A DNA stretch of 64,000 nt, from positions 8,886,501-8,950,500 of the forward strand of contig JAMJFZ010001133.1 of assembly GCA_026225945.1 (NCBI GenBank), given 5' to 3'. The DNA comes from Cricetomys ansorgei. Lineage: Eukaryota; Chordata; Mammalia; Rodentia; Nesomyidae. Shown piece after piece: positions 49,030 through 60,668 of the stretch (the first letter of the stretch is position 1; the number at the start of each line of letters is the position of its first letter). The notes under the pieces are model-generated. The model searched no databases, was not told the origin of the DNA, and was given only the letters and a program-made list of their open reading frames with translations. A program made the translations under genes and the position numbers.

Positions 49030-49540
49030 ATAATCTCAGATTATTTAACAATACTGTATGTAAAGATACTTGCTTATTCATGTTTATTTCAACTTCATTC
49101 TCAATAGCCAGGTTATGGAACCTGCCTAGGAGTCCATTAACTAATGAGTGAATACTAAAAGTGTTATACATATGCAATATGCATATACATGAATGGAATA
49201 TTATTCAATTGCAAAGAGGAAGGAGATTTGTCGGGGAAAAATGGATGGAGCTGGAAATAATCATTCTGAATGAGGCAACTAATATGCAGACCACATGTGA
49301 TTATTCTTAACTGTTAAAGCTGATTCTAATCTTTCAGTATGCATACTTAAACTTTCTATGGGTGAACCCATAGATAGCAGGAACACAGTAAACAGTCACA
49401 GGAAGTGATTTCAGGGGAAGGGGGATAAAATTCAGGTTATATAAAGAAGGAAAGGAAATAAATGGAAGAGGAAGTTAAATGGAGTAAGGGGTTGGAGTGC
49501 AAGCAGAGGAGGGAGGGAGTCAGTAAATTTTACATTTTTT
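49030..49540 (+). mobile_element. L1 3' region, right part
   Basis: 'tcattctcaatagccaggtt', 'gaatggaatattattcaatt', 'aatggatggagctggaaata' and 'atcattctgaatgaggcaac' are the classic ORF2 end to 3' UTR block of L1 at nucleotide level. A purine-rich 3' UTR at 49420-49520 follows. Confidence 0.85.
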
Positions 49541-51726
49541 TATTTACTTACCACTAAACCAAACCTAACTTAAGTCTGCTGTATGTTAATCATCTAGGCC
49601 TCTTATACTTTGGTAACTCTGTGTAGATCACAAGCATTAATTGAAAGCAAATTTCTATAAATAATGCAAGACCACTTAAAATAACAATTTGATGGAACTT
49701 GTTCAAGGTCCGTTATTCAAATCATTTACCACTTACATGGAAATATGTCATTTTCTTTCCCTCTATGTTTACAGCTGCCTTGATCTGTGTCGGAAAGAAA
49801 TCAGCACTTCAAGGAACTGTTATGTTTACTGCTTTATTTTTTTTAATAAAAACATACTGAATTATTTGGACTTCATAACTTCAGAAGGTTGGAAGATCCA
49901 TCAAATTGCAAATTTCCCAATGTCAGGAAATCATGCTCTCTATTTTGCTGGCAATTTTATATGAGCCAATTAAGGGCTTCCTAACAGCATTTACTTTGTG
50001 CATGGAGTTTCAGGTCCTACAGTTAAGTTAACTACTTAGTTTAATGTCAGTGCTATGCCAATTGAATTGGGCCATACCTTATATTTTCTGTTCATATTGC
50101 GAAATGTTTAATCATGATTATATCTACCCCTGTGAAATAGTATTCAATCTTTCTCCTTCTTACAGTGTTCAGCTACAATAACATGGCCATTAAATTTGTT
50201 TTTTTTTAAACACTACAATGCTATATATATTTTCCCTACAGAACAGCTTTAAGACAATATGCCTGAATTATCTTTACTCTCGAGACTTCATTTTTATTGG
50301 ATTTTGAAACAGAGATGAACTGAGCATTCTACACCCATGAGCGGCTCTGAGAACAAAAGCTGGGCCAAAATAAAAAAAAAAAAAAAACACCTTCCAATTT
50401 ATCTTAGAACAAGTCAGCCACATGATATTTAAGCTCAAATGCCATCTGCCTAAGAGTGTCTCAAGTCACAAAGCATAGAACCCTTCAAAGCTCAAAACCA
50501 ACTGATTACAGAACTTGGAAAGAATATTTACTACTAGGAAAAATGGAATGGTTTCATCACATATTGACTTTGTTTCAGTGTGTGTGAATTTAATGTCAGG
50601 AATGCCTTCTCACAAAGTAGCAATATGCTTCATTCATTCAGCCCAGAACTGAATATGTTAGGTAGTCGCCTTTCTGGGTGTTTTCCTTTGTTTTGTTTGC
50701 TTTGTTTTTCTTTTTGGTGCTCCATGTTGAACATTCACCTCACAGAAGTATTCACAGCTGAGCTATACCCAGCTCAGCTCTCCTGAGAAATGAACAGAAG
50801 AAAAGTCTTCATGGTTCATGGACAACACAGAGAAGGAGAGAGGGGCTTGGAAGCCATCTGTGAGGTTCCTCGAAAGGACATACCTCAGAAATTATTCTTC
50901 TGCCACAACCAGGAACGCACTTAGCGTTCTGGAAGAAAAGATGCAGTCTTGGTGATACCTGTCCATTTTCTTCATGTGCCATGCACACCACACATGGGAG
51001 AAATATAATCATACCTAATTACCATAACTCATTTAGCCTTCAGCTCTCCATCACTTGCTGGGGTGTATGCCATGACATTTCAGAAAGGAAAAGGAAGAAT
51101 ATTACTTTCTAAGGAAGGCACCCTTACAATAGATGCATTTAATGGGCTGGCTGAACTACTCGGAAATAATATTTTGGCTCACAGTTCAAAATAAACCCTG
51201 ATTTTCCTCTTAATACTGGATGCTTAGGTATATAAGACAATTGATATGTTTAATGTAGCGAAATAGGTATGATTATTTCCAAGTAACGTTGGAATTCTCC
51301 TCGGTCATGAAATTCTATTGTTATTTAAAGAATTACTCCTGAAAAATTTAAAAGTAGATGTAAATTCCAGAAACAAAGTTCCAGGTCTGCTTCTAAGCTC
51401 CTTTGATTCTTATGACCCATGAGTTTTTCTTACAACATGTGCTTCACAAAGGAGTGGTAGAAGCATGGAGCCACAGAGATTGTATTTTTAAAATATCCTA
51501 CATACAGTATGCAAATTTTAAGCCACAAGATACAGAAACACAGTGTAGTACCAATTCTGTCAAATATGGATAAACATATTATAGCCATGTATATTAACTA
51601 CATATTGAAATTAGCATAAGAAGAAAGTTCTACTTTTGAGGATATCATTTTAAAATAAATATTACTTTACACTGTAAAAATAGTGCAGGTAGATAAGGCA
51701 CGAGTAAAATCAGAATGAAAATCTGA
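49541..51726. other. 2.2 kb repeat-free DNA, candidate conserved noncoding region
   Basis: No SINE, LINE or LTR is recognised. Only A/T runs (49833-49842, 50372-50387) occur. The base composition is even and there are several TAATTA/CAATTA-type strings. No exon is supported. Confidence 0.4.
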
Positions 51727-51885
51727 GTCTGGCTGGGAAGATGTCTCAGTTAGCAAAGTACTTGCCAAGTAAGCATGAGGACAAGAGTGTGATTCCTAAG
51801 AACCCGTACAAAACCTGAACAACAGTATGCTTTTGTAATCATGGACCTGGGGAGGCAGGCACCAAAGGGTCCAGGGACGTCCTAC
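51727..51885 (+). repeat. B4 SINE, 3' truncated
   Basis: 'ggctgggaagatgtctcagt', 'tacttgccaagtaagcatga' and 'ttgtaatcatggacctgggg' give the tRNA-like head and the start of the B1-like half. It stops at about 51885, where a reverse B4 begins. Confidence 0.82.
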
Positions 51886-51889
51886 TTTC

Positions 51890-52205
51890 TATTTATGTAA
51901 GTACATATTCATGTATGCCACTGAGGGTGCTTGTGTGTGTTGGGAAGGGTGCATGTACATGTGTGAGCATGTATGTGGAGGTCTGATGACAACATCTGAA
52001 ACTGCTCCTTAGGACATACCTTTTGGTTGGTTGAGAGAGACTCTTTTACTGAACAGAGGCTCTCAGACTAGTCTAAAACTTGACTGGTGATCCACTTGCT
52101 TCTGCTTCCCCAATGCTGGCCTAAAAGGTGTGCACACCATGCTCAACATTTTATGGAGACTCTGTGGATTAAACTCAGGAGCTCAAGCTTGTGAAACCAA
52201 TACTC
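51890..52205 (-). repeat. B4 SINE, full length, inverted to its neighbour
   Basis: A TG-rich tail (51900-51980), 'gagagagactcttttactga', 'cttctgcttccccaatgctg', 'gattaaactcaggagctcaa' and 'gcttgtgaaaccaatactc' are the reverse B4 order. Confidence 0.82.
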
Positions 52206-52253
52206 TTTTTCCATTTTCTTAATGAATGGCAAGGGTCTTTCAGTTCGAGCACT

Positions 52254-52418
52254 TTTTGGGGGGCAGAGGGGCAATGTTAAGACAGCGTTTCTCTGTTGTA
52301 ACTCTGGCTGTCCTGAAATTCACTCTGTAGACCAGAGGCTGGCCTCGAACTCACAGAGATCCGCCTGCCTCTGCCTCCCGAGTGCTGAGGTTGAAGGCAT
52401 GCCCCACCACCTCCTTGC
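52254..52418 (-). repeat. B1 SINE
   Basis: 'aactctggctgtcctgaaat', 'gaactcacagagatccgcct' and 'gcctctgcctcccgagtgct' are strong B1 matches in reverse. A 2-3 base insertion (cagaggctgg) disturbs the usual 'ccaggctgg'. The poly-A end is replaced by a G run at about 52258-52263. Confidence 0.92.
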
Positions 52419-53116
52419 TATTTTTAGCACTCTTACTGTCATATACCTTGAACGTGTATTTACTCTTAATTTCCTTCATGTTTGGTCTTTAATTTAGATA
52501 TTAATAGAAATTTAAGTTTATACATTCTATTTTAGAATAAAAATGCATTTCAGAATTAATTGGTAATTTCAATAAAAGTTAATATAATACAATAACCTGA
52601 GACACAATATAATTATGTGGAGAAGAGCACACATCTATGTCCTTGACAACATACTTTAGATTATACACTTATAATTTTATTCCAGAAAAGTAATTTCCAG
52701 AAAATTTATGTAAATGAAAATTAAAAATAACCTAAATATCAACAACAGTAAATCTTTTTTTTACCCAAAGATGACTAAAATTTTTAATTTATTTTGCCTT
52801 TGGATACTATGAACATTAGTTAAGCCAAAGAAGAGTGATAATTAAATGATATTAAGAAATTCTTGATAGTATTACTCAGATTTAAAGGAAAAATTCTAAA
52901 CACAGTTACAGAACAAAGCTCTCGTAAGGATTTGATTCAGAAAGCAAACTGTAATACAGAAAGCCACGTATAAATGGAAATATAAAATGTTCCTCATCAG
53001 CTTTTAGTAATAACAAATATAATTGAAGTGACCATTCTTATAGGAAAAGACAAAAGCACTTATGTTGGTATTATTTCACAAATGACATCACATTTTTGTG
53101 ATTAAATCTCACTGAT
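52419..53116. other. AT-rich unassigned DNA
   Basis: No repeat or gene recognised. Confidence 0.4.
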
Positions 53117-53372
53117 TTGTATGAATGTGTGTGTGTGTACGTGTGTGTGTGTATATGTACATGTGTGTGTGTGTACATGTATGTGTGTACGTGTGTGTGT
53201 GTGTGTGTACGTGTGTGTTCAGGTTCCCCACAGAAGCTGAAAGAAGCCAGTGAATCCTATGGAGCTGGACTTGAAGGCAGTTGTAAGCCGCCTAATGAGG
53301 ATGCTGGGAACCAAACTCAGGTCCTAGGAGATAATTATACATTCTTAACCATGGAGACATTGCTGCACCCCT
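53117..53372 (-). repeat. tRNA-derived SINE (B2/B3 group) with TG-rich tail
   Basis: The body is at 53219-53372: 'ggagctggacttgaaggcag', 'gatgctgggaaccaaactca' and 'ttaaccatggagacattgct'. The 3' tail has become a TG/TACG array at 53125-53218. Confidence 0.82.
53125..53218. repeat. (TG)n with TACG/TACA interruptions
   Basis: Regularly interrupted TG runs ('gtgtacgtgtgtgtgt'), alternating purine and pyrimidine for most of its length. Confidence 0.93.
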
Positions 53373-53489
53373 ACAAATCTCAATGCCTTTGAAAAGGCTT
53401 AATATGGCTGTAAAATCAATTGGTGAATTGGTAGAATTCAATTATATAATATAAATATAAAAACTGACTAAAGCCATTATGAAAATCAG

Positions 53490-54970
53490 ATTTAATTGAG
53501 GTATATGTGCATGAGGTGGTCATAGTCAGTGTCCTAGACATTATCTTCTGTCCAAAATATTCTCACCCCCTTGCTTTTTTCTCCTTTGTCTCAACCCTGT
53601 CCATTGCTTTGCCACCAATAGGCTGTAACCTTGGATTCATTTTTGCTTATTGGAACTTTATACGTACATGGAACCACAAAATATTTACTTTTTCGTTTGC
53701 CTTCTTTCCATTATTTATTTAGAGATTTGTGCATGCCATGGTATGTATCGGTACTTACTTTTATTTTGACTGAATAGTATTCCATTATTTAGATCCACCA
53801 TAATTTGCCCAATCATTTACATGATAATGGTCCTGTACAAATCTATGTTGATTCCATTGCATAAACATAACTTTTGCCTTTATAACTATATGTTTTAAAC
53901 ACAATGGCTTGATTATATGACTGGAGCATTGAACTCCCTAAGAAACTGTCAAGGTAACTTTTTCAAAGCTGGTTGCAGCTTTGTATGAGTCACAAACATT
54001 ATAGGAGAATTTAACACATACACACCCTGCCAACTTATCAGCCAACCATTCCACGTTTGGGAATGTGGAATGATTTCTCATTGTGATACCCATACATATT
54101 ACCTTGGTAACTCATGATGATCTTTTCATGACTTACTATTTGTATATTTTCTGTTTTGACAAAAAAAAAAGTTTTCAACTTGGTCATTTGTTTTCTTATT
54201 AGTTGCAAGACATTTTCATTTAAAATATTTTTCAAATAACTTACCTTTTATTTCACATGTGTTTTGAAAATATTTTCTGTCTATTTTTTACCTTTTTAAG
54301 TTTATAAAACCCAATCTAAAGTAGGCCAGGAGTCTTAATTTTGAGTAAAGCTAATTTCACTTTATGAATCTTGTTTTTTAAGAAATAGCTAAGAAATGTT
54401 TGTCTACAGCAAGGTGACAACACTAACTCACGTGGTCCCTTTTAGATGCTCTGTATTTGCAGGGTTTCTCTCCATTATCAGCTGATTTCTATGTAAGGTT
54501 TAAGATATAGTTCACTGGTTGCTTATTACTCTCCAGATAGTCTATTGCCATTCACTGATGATGCTAACTTTCTTCCCAAGAAACTGGTTTTATACTTTCG
54601 GTAAAAATCAATTGTCAGTATTCCTGTGGCTCTATTCCAGGTGTTCTGAAATACTTCACTGGTCTGTCTCTCTTTAAGACAATATGCAGCTGTCTTGATG
54701 ACTGAAAAAGCTACTGTATCCTTGCAATCAGGGAGAATTAGTCCACTGGTTTCATTTTGTCTTTTTAATTTGTCTTAGTTGATGCATCTAGTTTATAGTC
54801 TTTGTGTTTATGTATGACTCTTAGATTTTCCAATTGCTACAGACTCTTGATTGTAGTTGTGATTCCTTGGAATCTATGAATTATTTGAGGAAAAATTGAG
54901 GTATTGAATATTAATTATTTTTGAGGAATTTTTAAAATATTTTTTATCCATTTATATGACTCATTCACTT
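53490..54970 (-). mobile_element. ancient L1 (L1M-class) 3' UTR and ORF2 end
   Basis: From left to right the + strand gives the reverse of an old mammalian L1: 'acatggaaccacaaaatatt', 'ggtatgtatcggtacttact', 'actgaatagtattccattat', 'agaaactgtcaaggtaactt', 'gatcttttcatgacttacta', 'gaaaatattttctgtctatt', 'taagaaatagctaagaaatg', 'aaaaatcaattgtcagtatt' and 'gtcttgatgactgaaaaagc'. The continuous order over 1.4 kb makes the call firm despite strong divergence. No frame is open. Confidence 0.82.
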
Positions 54971-55109
54971 ATCTATTCAATACCTACTTAATGGCCACAA
55001 TGTTTATGTTAGGCATTGTTCAAAGAACACAGGATATCCCAGTAAATAAAAGAAACTGATGCTCAGCCTTTCCAGACTTACACTGTAGCTGGGCAAGCAC
55101 AGATGATAG

Positions 55110-55480
55110 CTTAGTTTTTTTTGTTTGTTTGTTTTTGTTACTGTAATAAAATACCCAGACAAAAGCAACTTACAGAATAAGACACTTATTTTAGCTCACA
55201 TCATAGCAGGGAAATTAGGGCAGCAGAAAAGTGAAGCAGTGGTCACAAATAGTCAAGAGTAGAGAATGAATGCATGCATGCTTACCATTCAGCTCATTCT
55301 CCACCTTTCATTGGGCCCAGGGCCCAGTTCCTGAAATGCCACTGCCCACATTCAGGGTGAGTCCTCCCATCTCAATGAACACAGTTAAGAAAATTCCTCC
55401 CAGCATCCCCACAGGCCAACAAAAATCCACATAATTCCCAGTAGACTCCTTCCAGGTGATTCAAGGTATACCAGTAAGAG
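55110..55480 (-). mobile_element. ERVL-MaLR solo LTR
   Basis: 'actgtaataaaatacccaga', 'caaaagcaacttacagaata', 'cccactgcccacattcagggtg'-type, 'aaaattcctcccagcatccc' and 'cacaggccaacaaaaatcca' appear in the reverse order of an MT/ORR1-like LTR. A GTTT/T-rich patch precedes it at 55116-55140. Confidence 0.75.
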
Positions 55481-55524
55481 ACATCATTTCAGGTGCACCT
55501 ATGTTTTAGAGAATAAAAGTACAG

Positions 55525-55860
55525 GGAGTCTAGGGATATGGCTAGCAGGTAAAGTGCTTGCTGAACAAGCACAAAGGCACAAGCTTGGAATTCCAGAAGT
55601 ACTATAAAAGTTGGATGGGTAGATGGCCTGCCTGCAATCCCAGTACTGGGGAGACAAAGATGGAATCTCTGCAGCAACCTGGCTACGAAGACTAGCTGAA
55701 ACAATGAGCTCAAGTTGCAATAAGGGATACAGTCTCATATAAGGTTGAGATCTAGAAAGGCACTTAAGTCGCATTTAGGCCTCCGCACATGTGCACACGT
55801 ACCTACATGTATATGGGCACTCACACATGTACAAACACATAATCATGCATGCAAAGCATT
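55525..55860 (+). repeat. B4 SINE, full length
   Basis: 'agggatatggctagcaggta', 'tgcttgctgaacaagcacaa', 'tgcctgcaatcccagtactg', 'caacctggctacgaagacta' and a CA/CG-rich end at 55785-55850. The (CA)n portion is not expanded. Confidence 0.83.
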
Positions 55861-57555
55861 TTTATACGTATTTTATATGCAAAAGAGTATAGGTCTAAAT
55901 TCTAAGGAAGTGTAGAGCATTAATATGGTATAAATTATTTGCAAATTATAGCCAGTTCTACTAGGGCCAGTCACATGCTGTTATCACCATGAAATAGAAG
56001 GAGTGCTCCACAAACAGAAAATGGTGCAGGATGGATGTTTCCCCAGCACAGAGGTACTGCTCATTTGAATTCAGACTTGCAAGACTGCTTGTGTGAAAGG
56101 ATCAATGAAGAATGAGATCTCCAGCCAATGAACTGATGGAGGCAAAGGCATGTAGAGATATGTCAGCGACTTACTGGGGCAAGACCTGGAGCAGTGCATT
56201 GTACTCAGGCAATGACAACAGTCTTAGCTGAGAGACTGTGGTATTAGGAGGCAATCAACCATGGAGTTAATTCATTTTAGCAAAATCTGTGTTTTGCTAA
56301 CAGAACAAAAAATGACATTATATTCAAAAGTAGGCCATCTAACTGAAAATCCAAGGTTGTAATCATAGGAAATAATCTCTTGGCGTAGCATTCTGGGGGT
56401 GACAGTGGGTTAATAACTATAGCTATGCCGTTAGCCCATCTGCATGCATGAGCAGAAATGTTTTCTAAAATGAATTTAAATTATGAAAGACCTCAAATTC
56501 TGATGTGATACTCTTGCAATTAGTTACCCATACTTCTAAAAAAACATGTTATCCCAATAGGCAACTATGCAACATTTTCGATCTAAGAACTTCAAACTCA
56601 ATAAATAAAAAATGTGTTCAAGAGCTGCTTGTTAAATATTAAATGGGTGGCTTCCCGTGGGAAATGTAATCAATGTGATTTCCAAGTGTTTTGGCATTTT
56701 GTACTGTGATGTTCAAGCTTACAAGTGGTGTATCCTGATTGACAAGAAATCTACATACTTTTCATAGTTAAAAAAATTACTGCTATGTGTGAGAAGTTTG
56801 AAATAGGAGATGTGATTCTCAAAATCTAGCCAAGGGAATTATTTTTTGCATACTACATGTGTCATTGATGCATATTAATAATTACATTCCTGGTTATGCA
56901 GGCAAAAGTATAAAATTCAAAACCGTAGATGTGGAGAGCCATTTGTTGATTGGTTTTATTGCTAGTCTGTCCACAAATATAACTACTGTGCTCAGAAAAA
57001 CCATCTAAACAATACTTCCCCATTCCATTTAATGTGTCTCTAATTCAAAGCCTGAATAACCACAAAATAAAACTATAAATTTTTATTATGACTCCAACTT
57101 TAGAAATCCCAGAAGCTGCAAATTTCTATTCTGCCCAGAATTCCATCAGGATTTAGTATGCACCTCCTGTCTATATCTTATCTAAGCAGAATTAAAGGTG
57201 TATTCTTCTTTCTTGAAAGTTCTAAATACGTCAAGTCTGAAATTCCAGAGAAATACTTCTGGTCTCCTTCAGACATGTTACTCAGTATGTAAATGAAGGA
57301 AAAAGCTATCATGTGGGTTGGTGACATCAGAAGTAAACTTTTCTAGCAAGCTTTTTATTGCGTAAAAAACTGTAGGTATTATGTTCTCTTAGATTCTTCA
57401 TCCTTGGAAGTTCAACCCATACGGTTTTTAAATCAACTATTTCTGCTCTCCCATTGCATGTTTTGAAAAGTGCAAGTGAAATAGTTCAGACTAATTTTTT
57501 TTCCTTAGGAAGAATACAAAATCAAAGTTTCCATGGTGAGGAGGCTTTAAAGCAG
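55861..57555. other. repeat-poor DNA, no gene seen
   Basis: About 1.7 kb of AT-rich sequence with no recognised repeat or exon. Confidence 0.45.
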
Positions 57556-57947
57556 TTTTATATTTTTCCTTTCTGTTGTCATGATAAAATACTATAGGAA
57601 AAATCAATGTGGGAGAGAAAGGGCTTATTCAGCTTACAATTCCAGGTTATAATTTGTCACTTCAAGGAAAGTCACAGTGGCAGGATCTGGAGAAACTAGT
57701 TATATTACAGCCATAGTCAAGAGTCAAGAAAAATAAATACATGCATGCTTACATGTTGTTCAGCCTCATCTTTTGTTGCCTAGGGAATGATGCCACCCAT
57801 AGTGGGCTGTGTTTTCCCACATCAATTAAAAAATATTGAAGATAATCCCACAGACATACCCTCAGGCCAACCTAATCTAGATAATCCATCAATGACTCTC
57901 TTCCCACATGATTGAAGAATAGCTAACTGACAGTTAAAACTAATCAT
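57556..57947 (-). mobile_element. ERVL-MaLR solo LTR, old
   Basis: 'tttctgttgtcatgataaaa', 'agggcttattcagcttacaa', 'atgatgccacccatagtggg', 'ctgtgttttcccacatcaat' and 'caggccaacctaatctagat' follow the reverse order of an MT/ORR1-like LTR. Confidence 0.78.
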
Positions 57948-58317
57948 TTACAGCAATTTTACCTATAACGTGATCCACAAATCACAGCTGGTACAAACAA
58001 AAACATTTATATACTTGCTCACTTACCCACTGATTGATTTCACCTCTTAGATAAATTGAGAAATTAAGATAATATATATTAACAACTTGACAATGATGAA
58101 CAAGAACACTTCTGTGAAGAATGTTCCTAGTTTGGAGTTCAAGTTTTTGACACAAAATGCTTAGAATGTAAGGAAACAACTGTGAATAGATGTTTCGATG
58201 AAGAGGACTGCACCAGAGTTAAATCAACACCACCAGCCACTCCTTCCTGAGGTTCTGTGACCATCAGCTGAATTAAACATTGTGCTTTGTACTACAGTAA
58301 AAATTTGTTATTATAAG
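57948..58317. other. unassigned DNA
   Basis: Nothing recognised. Confidence 0.4.
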
Positions 58318-58510
58318 AGTGGAGAGATGGATCAGAAGTTAAATGCCCTTGCTCTTCTAGCAAAGAACTAGGGTTCAGTTCCCAGCATACACATAAGAAT
58401 CTCCAGAGATCCATCCCCCTCTTTTTGGCTTTGCAGGTACCAAGACACATATATGGTACACATACATACATTCAAACACTAATGCATATAAAATAAAGAG
58501 AATTAAGTCT
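58318..58510 (+). repeat. tRNA-derived SINE (B2/B3 group)
   Basis: 'gagtggagagatggatcaga', 'ccttgctcttctagcaaaga', 'ggttcagttcccagcataca' and a tail 'aatgcatataaaataaagag'. Full length, moderate divergence. Confidence 0.87.
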
Positions 58511-59480
58511 CTTTTTTAATTGGTTAATGAGTTTTCATAGGGTTAATGAATTAAAGACAATGTTCATGTGGTGATGTAGAAAATGGTCTGAGAAAGCCAG
58601 CCATTATTGCATGGTGGTGTTTGATTTAAATTAGGGAGAAAGGCTTATTGAGAAGTGTATGGAATTTGCACTGAAACCCTAACAGGTGTGAAAACAAGTT
58701 TATTGGGGTTTTAGTGATGTGTAATTTTCAAAAATACTTAAACACAGGTTGACTAAATTGGGGACTTTAAGAAAATATCATCTTAATAAAGGATAAAGGT
58801 GTTACATTTATTTCTAATAATAGGCAAGATTGAAGAACTAAAACAAAAGTTCATTTTTACATAAAGTAGAAGCTTCACGACATTATCAGTGAAACAGGTG
58901 CCATGGTAGCTGAGACTGAAACTTATAATAAATATCAAAAACAAATTTTAGAATTAAAATTATCATTGGGCATAGGTTCAAAGAGGTAATGGGCCCAAAG
59001 CACCTTATTTAACAAAAGGTCATCTAACCTTTAAAATATTTTTAAAGAATAAATTCTTAGAAATGACAAGTGGAAAAAGCTTAGTACGAATTTTGGTAAT
59101 TTGACTTGCCTTGTTAGAAAAATACAATCAATATCCTGAGTTGCTTTTAATTGTTTCATAATCTCTTGTTTAATTCTCCTCAACAGAGAGACATTTCTCT
59201 ACAAGGGGGGCTGTTAAAACAACACAGTGGAAAGGAAGGCTTGGCTCATATAAATTAACAAGCAAGAAGAGAACATTTGATCACATTTAAAACTTTATAT
59301 ATTGATACACACAGCACTTACTCAAAGTATTCACATGGGGCATTTAACAGAGGTAATCATTGAATACAAACAGTCTGTTAGCTACAGTTATGGAACAATA
59401 GTTGCAAGCATACTGCTAAATTTTCTCTAAGAACACTTTCAATTAAAACTGTACTGTTTGTATATGCCTGTTGTCCTTCC
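58511..59480. other. AT-rich repeat-poor DNA
   Basis: No gene or repeat recognised. Confidence 0.45.
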
Positions 59481-60029
59481 TGTGTATTAGTTACTTTTCT
59501 ATTGCTGTGATAAGACACCATAACCAAGTCAACTTATAGAAGAGAGAGTATATTTAGATTAAGGTGTCAGAGGGTTAGGGCTCTTCATGACAAGCACAGC
59601 ATGGCAGCAGGCAGCACACATGGCAGCCAGAGCTAGAAGCTGAAGGTTCACATATTTTTGTTGTGTTGTTTTGTTTTGTTTTGAGACAGGATTTCTCTGT
59701 CATCCTGGCTGTCCTGCTACTCTCTCTGTAGACCATAATCTCTGTGGCTCCGACCATTATCTCTCTGCCTGCCCCTACCACCCCAGTTCTGGGATTAAAA
59801 GCATGTGCCACCAAGCCTGGCTTTAGGACTCATCTTGAGAGGCAGGGGCAAGCAGGAAACGTCAACTAGCAATGTTCCAAGTCTTTAAATTATCAAAGGC
59901 TGCTCCCAGTGGCAGAGTCCTTCTAGCAAGATCAAACCTCCTCAGCTGCCCTTCTCAGCTGTGACACTCACTGGGGACCAAGTGATCAATGCCTGAGATT
60001 ATGGAGGGCATCTCATTCTAGCTACCACA
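59481..60029 (-). mobile_element. ERVL-MaLR LTR carrying a nested B1
   Basis: TG...CA-bounded on the + strand. 'ctattgctgtgataagacac', 'catggcagcaggcagcacac' and 'gctgaaggttcaca' are followed, after the B1, by 'actcatcttgagaggcaggg', 'gatcaaacctcctcagctgc' and 'tctcattctagctaccaca'. With the B1 removed, the LTR is about 370 bp, normal for ORR1/MT types. Confidence 0.8.
59653..59821 (-). repeat. B1 SINE nested in the LTR
   Basis: T/G-rich tail (59653-59680), 'ttgagacaggatttctctgt', 'catcctggctgtcctgctac' and 'gggattaaaagcatgtgcca', ending with 'aagcctggc'. Possible duplicated target 'aggttcaca' and 'aggactcat' lies at the two sides. Confidence 0.9.
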
Positions 60030-60249
60030 GCCTATATTTTAGTTGTATTATGTTTATTGCTTACATAGACCACATTAGGTATGTGTGAGGAATCTGATGT
60101 TAAGTTAACAGGAATAGTGGAGAATGACCATAAAGAGACAAAGGAGAAATGCCCCTAGCAACAAAACTTTTCTGAAAAAGAAAAGAAAGAAAATTTTAAA
60201 AATGTTTAAAACTCTCATGTATCTTAACTGTATTAGGTACACTATAGTA
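60030..60249. other. unassigned DNA
   Basis: Nothing recognised between the LTR and the CA-rich array. Confidence 0.4.
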
Positions 60250-60668
60250 CACTACACACACACACACACACGCACACACACACACACACACGTACACTGT
60301 GAATGCATAACACACAAACACACACACACACACACACGTATTACACACTACACACATGCACACATAAACACACACATGTACACAGAATAGACAAACACAC
60401 ATGCATGGCACACATACATAACGCAATACACACACATACACACCACACATATGCATAAAACACACATACTATACACCCACACATATATAACACACACAAA
60501 TACACACATGCATAACACACATACCACCATACACATACACACACCAAACACACACACAGAACACAACACATACATATATAAACAACACACACAAACACAC
60601 ACATGTATAACACATATATAAGAACATGTATAACACATATATAGGAACACAACACATATACATACACA
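60250..60668. repeat. long CA-rich array (~420 bp)
   Basis: Pure (CA)n blocks (60253-60270, 60273-60290, 60318-60337) are separated by ACAT, CGTA, TATAA and CACC variants. Alternating purine/pyrimidine dominates, so the DNA is Z-form prone. Overlapping minus-strand frames rich in V, C, Y and M of up to 124 codons come from the repeat itself and are not genes. Confidence 0.97.

Noticed and set aside
1380..58510. tRNA-like promoter boxes (A and B) at many sites
   Set aside because: All belong to B2/B3, B4 or ID SINEs; none is followed by a cloverleaf with a proper acceptor stem, so no tRNA gene is called.
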